In this document: in pieces, positions 63,654-64,000 of the stretch
How the letters are laid out: each line of letters opens with the position of its first letter
How positions within the stretch are numbered: position 1 is the stretch's first letter
NCBI GenBank assembly: GCA_025451845.1
Contig: JANWJS010000020.1
Span: forward strand, 216,720-280,719
Length of the DNA: 64,000 nucleotides
Source: Steroidobacteraceae bacterium
Lineage (GTDB): Bacteria; Pseudomonadota; Gammaproteobacteria; Steroidobacterales; Steroidobacteraceae
Direction of reading: 5' to 3'
The notes under the pieces: model-generated
The model's input: only the letters and a program-made list of their open reading frames with translations
Told to the model about the DNA's origin: nothing
Databases searched by the model: none
Program-made: the position numbers and the translations under genes

Positions 63654-64000
<347 letters not shown>

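Overview
The window is one contiguous stretch of a GC-rich gammaproteobacterial chromosome. The evidence is the gene order around proC/yggT, pilT/pilU, pyrB-ruvX-yqgE-tonB-gshB and pilGHIJ-chpA-chpC, which follows the order I know from Pseudomonas, and the 5' part of a 16S rRNA gene at the right end. From general knowledge of the 16S 5' region and the TonB-receptor content I would guess a Steroidobacteraceae-like or related lineage. That is inference; a 16S search would settle it.

Layout. 1-1.5 kb: partial HtrA/Deg protease, Hsp20 chaperone and a perfect 93-bp tandem repeat. 1.6-4.9 kb: split adenosylcobalamin-dependent ribonucleotide reductase (nrdJa, nrdJb) with two NrdR-box-like palindromes upstream. 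5.2-13.9 kb: an accessory catabolic island, with an EthD-like protein and an Lrp/AsnC regulator divergent from a run of TonB-dependent receptor, exported cyclase-family hydrolase, AhpD-like protein, cupin, branched-chain-type aminotransferase, quinone oxidoreductase and APC amino-acid permease. 14.0-20.2 kb: a probable SRP RNA, mltD, an L,D-transpeptidase, ppnN, a ParA-like ATPase and small proteins. 20.4-25.9 kb: htpG, an alpha/beta hydrolase, an HU protein and the yggS-proC-yggT operon. 26.0-29.5 kb: three tandem PilT-family ATPases. 29.6-34.5 kb (minus strand): gshB, tonB, yqgE, ruvX, pyrB and a PyrK-like gene. 34.9-43.8 kb: the Pil-Chp chemosensory operon. 44-52 kb: IMPase family, PduO-type cobalamin adenosyltransferase, two small membrane proteins, a broken dsbA-like gene, ampD, DUF1614, bioA, rsmE, a BtuD-like ATPase and pdxH. 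52.4-63.1 kb: tyrA, a diguanylate cyclase, a BtuC-like permease, rppH, a coiled-coil membrane protein, a bactofilin, erpA, ppx, ppk1 and tyrS. 63.2-64.0 kb: an rRNA operon with two strong tandem promoters and the start of 16S rRNA.

Two functional threads run through the window. The first is type IV pili: the PilT/PilU retraction motors, the TonB-like protein and the Pil-Chp pathway. Here the pathway lacks a PilK methyltransferase and a ChpB methylesterase, and PilJ has no periplasmic sensor domain. The second is vitamin B12: a class II reductase that needs adenosylcobalamin, a PduO-type adenosyltransferase, and FecCD-type permease and ATPase genes that may import cobalamin.

The most distinctive material is the 5-14 kb catabolic island, three dispersed intergenic repeat families (two with base-paired stems that covary between copies), a promoter-plus-hairpin unit after chpC that looks like an undescribed small RNA, and a dsbA-like gene destroyed by an internal deletion.
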